DNA of 64,000 bases from Anabaena minutissima FACHB-250 (GTDB lineage Bacteria; Cyanobacteriota; Cyanobacteriia; Cyanobacteriales; Nostocaceae): contig NZ_JACJRG010000025.1 in the NCBI RefSeq assembly GCF_014697125.1, forward strand, positions 23,089-87,088, in the 5' to 3' direction. The notes beneath the pieces were generated by a model that saw only the letters and a program-made list of their open reading frames with translations, was not told where the DNA came from and did not search any database. Made by a program: the position numbers and the translations under genes. Positions within the stretch are counted from its first letter, which is position 1. Every line of letters begins with the position of its first letter. Below are positions 61,382 to 64,000 of this stretch, in pieces.

Positions 61382-61717
61382 TTAGGCTTTAAGTTTGAAC
61401 ATTTAGGCTTTAAGTTTGAACATTTAGGCTTTAAGCTTGAACATTTAGGCTTTAAGGTTCAACATTTAAGCTTTGAGCTTGAACATTTAGGCTTTAAGGT
61501 TCAACATTTAGGCTTTGAGCTTGAACATTTAGGCTTTAAGGTTCAACATTTAGGCTTTAAGCTTGAACATTTAGGCTTTAAGCTTCAACATTCAGGCTTT
61601 AAGGTTCAACGTTTAGGCTTTGAGCTTGAACATTTAGGCTTTAAGCTTGAACATTTAGGCTTTAAGCTTGAACATTTAGGCTTTAAGCTTGAACATTTAG
61701 GCTTTAAGGTTCAAAAA
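61382..61717. repeat. 21-bp minisatellite, 16 units
   Basis: Unit TTAGGCTTTAAGCTTGAACA followed by T, repeated 16 times without spacers. Two unit types alternate, one with GCTTGAACA and one with GGTTCAACA; these can pair with each other. A plus-strand frame (61364-61741) is open only because 21 is a multiple of three, giving LGFKLEH heptads; one minus-strand frame over the repeats is open too. Not called a gene. The gap 61263-61787 holds nothing else. Confidence 0.92.
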
Positions 61718-61787
61718 TCACAAATTTTTTCAACTACTTGACTTAAATACTGTTTGTTCACTCTTTAACTTCCCCAACTCCCTCACT

Positions 61788-63608
61788 CTACTGATAACCA
61801 GCCGCCTGTAATAAAAACAATTTGGCATATAGTCCCTCATGAGCTAACAATTCTTCATGAGTTCCTTGTTCTCTCACTTCCCCATTTTCAATTACTAGGA
61901 TTTTGTCTGCCATCCTGACTGTTGAAAAGCGGTGAGATATCAAAAATACCATTTGATTTTGGGTGAGAGCGCGAAAATGATTGAAAATCTCATACTCGGC
62001 TTGAGCATCGATGGCTGAGGTGGGTTCATCTAAGACTAAAATATCTGCTTGAGTCCGCATGAATGCACGGGCTAGAGCGATTTTCTGCCATTGTCCGCCA
62101 GATAATTCTTGTCCGCTTTTGAACCATTTTCCTAGTTGGGTTTGGAATTGTTGGGGTAAGTGTTCGATAAAACTATGGGCGTTACCTTTTTGGGCGGCTA
62201 TTTGCCAACGAGTTGTATCATCAAGGCTGTTTACATCCCCAACACCAATATTTTCGCCGACTGTGAACTGATAACGGACAAAGTTCTGGAATATTACGCC
62301 GATGCGTTGACGCAGTGCATCTACATTCCATGATTGCAAATCTACGCCATCTAATAAAATTCTGCCGGAGTCTGGGGTATAAAGTCGGGTGAGGAGTTTT
62401 ATTAGGGTAGTCTTCCCCGAACCGTTTTCACCAACAATTGCTAATTTTTCGCCTGGTTTTAAATGTAGGGAAATGTTTCTTAAGGCGGGTTGAGAACTTC
62501 CTGGATAGGTAAAGGAGACATTCTCAAAGCGGATACCATCTTGGGAATCAATCCCTTTGGTGGTTTTACCCCAAGGTTGAGTAACTTTTTCTTCTAGAAA
62601 ATCGTAGAGGTTGGAGAGATAGAGGTTATCTTCATACATACCACCAATGGAAGTGAGGGCATTAGCAAAGGTAGATTGTCCTTGGCGAAAGACTGTGAGA
62701 TACATGGTCATATCTCCTAATGAAATTCTCCCGACTACTGCTTCTACTACAATCCAAGCGTAGGCGATGTAAAAAGCTACCGTACTAACTAAACCTAAAA
62801 GGTATCCCCACATTCCCCGACGGATGGTTAAATTGCGGTCTTCGTTGTAGAGTTGCCGAAATACGTTGCGGTAACGGCCTAAAAGCATCTCTCCCAGTTG
62901 ATAGAGTTTGACTTCGGTGGCAAAGTCTTCTCTAGCTAAAAGATTTTCTATATAATGCTGCTGGCGAGTTTCTGGCGCACGCCAACTAAATAGGCGAAAG
63001 GCTTCCCCAGCAAAGCGAGTTTCAGCAATGAAGGCTGGCATTGCTGCCACAATTAAGACAATTACAGCCCAAATTGAGAATTTAACTAACAAAAAGCCGT
63101 AGGTGATGAGAGAAAGGGCATTTTGGACTAAGCCGAAGGTACGGTTAACTAAAGAGAGGGGACGTACTGATGCTTCTCGTCTGGCGTTGGTTAATTTGTC
63201 ATAAAATTCTGAGTTTTCAAAGTGAGTCAAGTCTAAAGTCAGGGCTTTTTTGAGGATTAACACATTGACTCGCTGACCAAGTAACACCCGCAATAGTGAC
63301 TGACAGATGATTAGTCCCCGTTGAGAACCTGCCAACAAAGCTACTGCGATCGCCTCTAAGCCGACATACAATAAAGGTGCATAAATATTCCTTTCTGCAT
63401 TTCCTTGGGATGCCAAAACTACGCCATCTACAATTAGTTTACCGAGATAGGCGATCGCCGCAGGAAACAAACCAGCACATAAAGTTAAACTAGCCAGAAT
63501 AATTGTCAAAGTCTGGCTAGTCGTCCACACCAAATTTATCGCCCGTCCGCCATAACGGAAAACAGCCAGTGATTGACGCAGGGGGTGACGTTGCTTTTTA
63601 CTCTTCAT
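61788..63608 (-). CDS. ABC transporter, fused permease and ATPase (exporter half-transporter)
   Basis: 606 aa. The N-terminal membrane domain (about 30-330) has about six helices. The ATPase domain shows Walker A VGENGSGKTTLIKLL, Q-loop VIFQNFVRYQFTVGENI, signature ELSGGQWQKIALARAF, Walker B ILVLDEPTSAID and the switch His in FLISHRFSTVRMADK. It would work as a homodimer exporting lipids, peptides or drugs. ATG start. Confidence 0.95.
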   Translation of the reverse strand: MKSKKQRHPLRQSLAVFRYGGRAINLVWTTSQTLTIILASLTLCAGLFPAAIAYLGKLIVDGVVLASQGNAERNIYAPLLYVGLEAIAVALLAGSQRGLIICQSLLRVLLGQRVNVLILKKALTLDLTHFENSEFYDKLTNARREASVRPLSLVNRTFGLVQNALSLITYGFLLVKFSIWAVIVLIVAAMPAFIAETRFAGEAFRLFSWRAPETRQQHYIENLLAREDFATEVKLYQLGEMLLGRYRNVFRQLYNEDRNLTIRRGMWGYLLGLVSTVAFYIAYAWIVVEAVVGRISLGDMTMYLTVFRQGQSTFANALTSIGGMYEDNLYLSNLYDFLEEKVTQPWGKTTKGIDSQDGIRFENVSFTYPGSSQPALRNISLHLKPGEKLAIVGENGSGKTTLIKLLTRLYTPDSGRILLDGVDLQSWNVDALRQRIGVIFQNFVRYQFTVGENIGVGDVNSLDDTTRWQIAAQKGNAHSFIEHLPQQFQTQLGKWFKSGQELSGGQWQKIALARAFMRTQADILVLDEPTSAIDAQAEYEIFNHFRALTQNQMVFLISHRFSTVRMADKILVIENGEVREQGTHEELLAHEGLYAKLFLLQAAGYQ

Positions 63609-63663
63609 TATTCTTTTTATAGCGCGAGATTAACCCACTCCGCCGATAATTCAGAAGATTTTG

Positions 63664-63888
63664 TTAGCAGCTATGAGGAAGCCTAACAGTAAATGTTGTC
63701 CCCATACCAACTTTGCTGTCTACAGAAATTTCTCCTTTGTGTTGCTCAACGCATTTTTTCACAACGGCTAATCCTAGACCTGTACCAGCAATATTCTCAA
63801 CATTTTGGCATCGATAAAAAGGCTCATAAATTTTTTGTTGTTCTACTAGTGGAATGCCAATACCTTTATCGATTACCTGAAAAACTGG
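63664..63888 (-). pseudogene. C-terminal fragment of a histidine kinase, cut by an IS element
   Basis: 74 codons of the HATPase domain: VFQVIDKGIGIPLVEQQKIY, GTGLGLAVVKKCVEQH and GTTFTVRLPHSC before the stop. The frame ends upstream exactly where the IS end begins (63887-63900), so the N-terminal part has been displaced. Confidence 0.85.
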
Positions 63889-64000
63889 GTTCTTCGGTTA
63901 CTTTTATGGAGAATTAATAGTAAAATGCCAGTTTAATAAACTGCGTAATCTAAAATTACTAAAGTTACGAAAGCCATATCCAAGCCTTTTAATTAACTTG
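63887..64000 (-). mobile_element. right end of an ISL3-family insertion sequence (partial)
   Basis: GGGTTCTTCGGTTA at 63887-63900 looks like the terminal inverted repeat. From the window edge down to a stop at 63904-63906 the minus strand encodes KLIKRLGYGFRNFSNFRLRS then LLNWHFTINSP, the characteristic C terminus of ISL3-family transposases. The rest of the element is outside the window. Confidence 0.8.

Noticed and set aside
61364..61741. Plus-strand reading frame of 125 codons made of LGFKLEH heptads
   Set aside because: It consists almost wholly of the 21-bp minisatellite; openness follows from the period being divisible by three. No ribosome site or conserved flank.
1..64000. tRNA or rRNA genes and known riboswitches
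   Set aside because: I scanned the gaps for GGTTCRANTC-type T-loops and typical riboswitch cores and saw none; a covariance-model search would be decisive.

Overview
The window is chromosomal DNA of a filamentous cyanobacterium of the Nostocales (Nostoc/Anabaena/Trichormus type). Evidence: dense HIP1 octamers (GCGATCGC), heptameric short tandem repeats (TGAGTGC, GGTGACA and GGGATTG types) in many gaps, cyanobacteria-typical proteins (SigG-like ECF factor, CAAD-bearing ValRS, CPP1-like J-like membrane protein, DUF2811, PyrF-PyrE fusion, SmtA metallothionein), and several large signalling or STAND-like proteins. No rRNA, tRNA or CRISPR array was recognised.

Layout. 0-20 kb is mostly housekeeping: a periplasmic L,D-transpeptidase; an ECF sigma factor with its anti-sigma partner and a near-perfect ECF promoter; leuS; valS carrying a membrane-anchoring CAAD domain; a ketopantoate-reductase-like enzyme; a fasciclin protein; a pyrF-pyrE fusion; a Tat-exported sulfite-oxidase-fold enzyme with its cytochrome b; an unusual zinc-ribbon/NYN/LOTUS protein; hppD; a HAD phosphatase. 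20-31.5 kb holds an OmpR-type regulator, hisIE, chaB, hemL, a short smtA-type metallothionein gene with a candidate SmtB-family operator, a Ser/Thr kinase followed by an FHA protein, recA with a LexA-like box, and xseA-xseB. A cluster of DnaA-box-like sites lies upstream of the DUF2811 gene.

32-38 kb is a two-component island (GAF histidine kinase, five-PAS hybrid kinase, CheY-like receiver). 38-52 kb is the most unusual part. A 63-bp HIP1-containing tandem repeat precedes a minus-strand pair: a CHAT-protease/AAA-ATPase protein followed by an AAA-ATPase protein with 14 near-identical WD40 repeats. After dnaX there is a second CHAT protein (TPR-CHAT, 1272 aa), preceded by a short paralogue that carries only its N-terminal region. 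Together these look like caspase-like/STAND conflict or signalling modules.

52-64 kb contains an AI-2E-family transporter, an NDH-2-like flavoprotein resembling the front half of cyanobacterial SelD fusions, two pentapeptide-repeat proteins sharing an N-terminal helical domain, a possible ART-like protein next to a MazE-like antitoxin, a secreted methyltransferase behind a phosphoesterase, a 21-bp minisatellite, an ABC exporter, and at the right edge a histidine-kinase fragment cut by an ISL3-family element.

Throughout, small palindromic repeats sit at gene 3' ends. One 42-bp segment with repeat-like sequence and one 30-bp perfect palindrome lie in frame inside the WD40 gene. All family assignments come from reading translated sequence by eye; no database search was possible.
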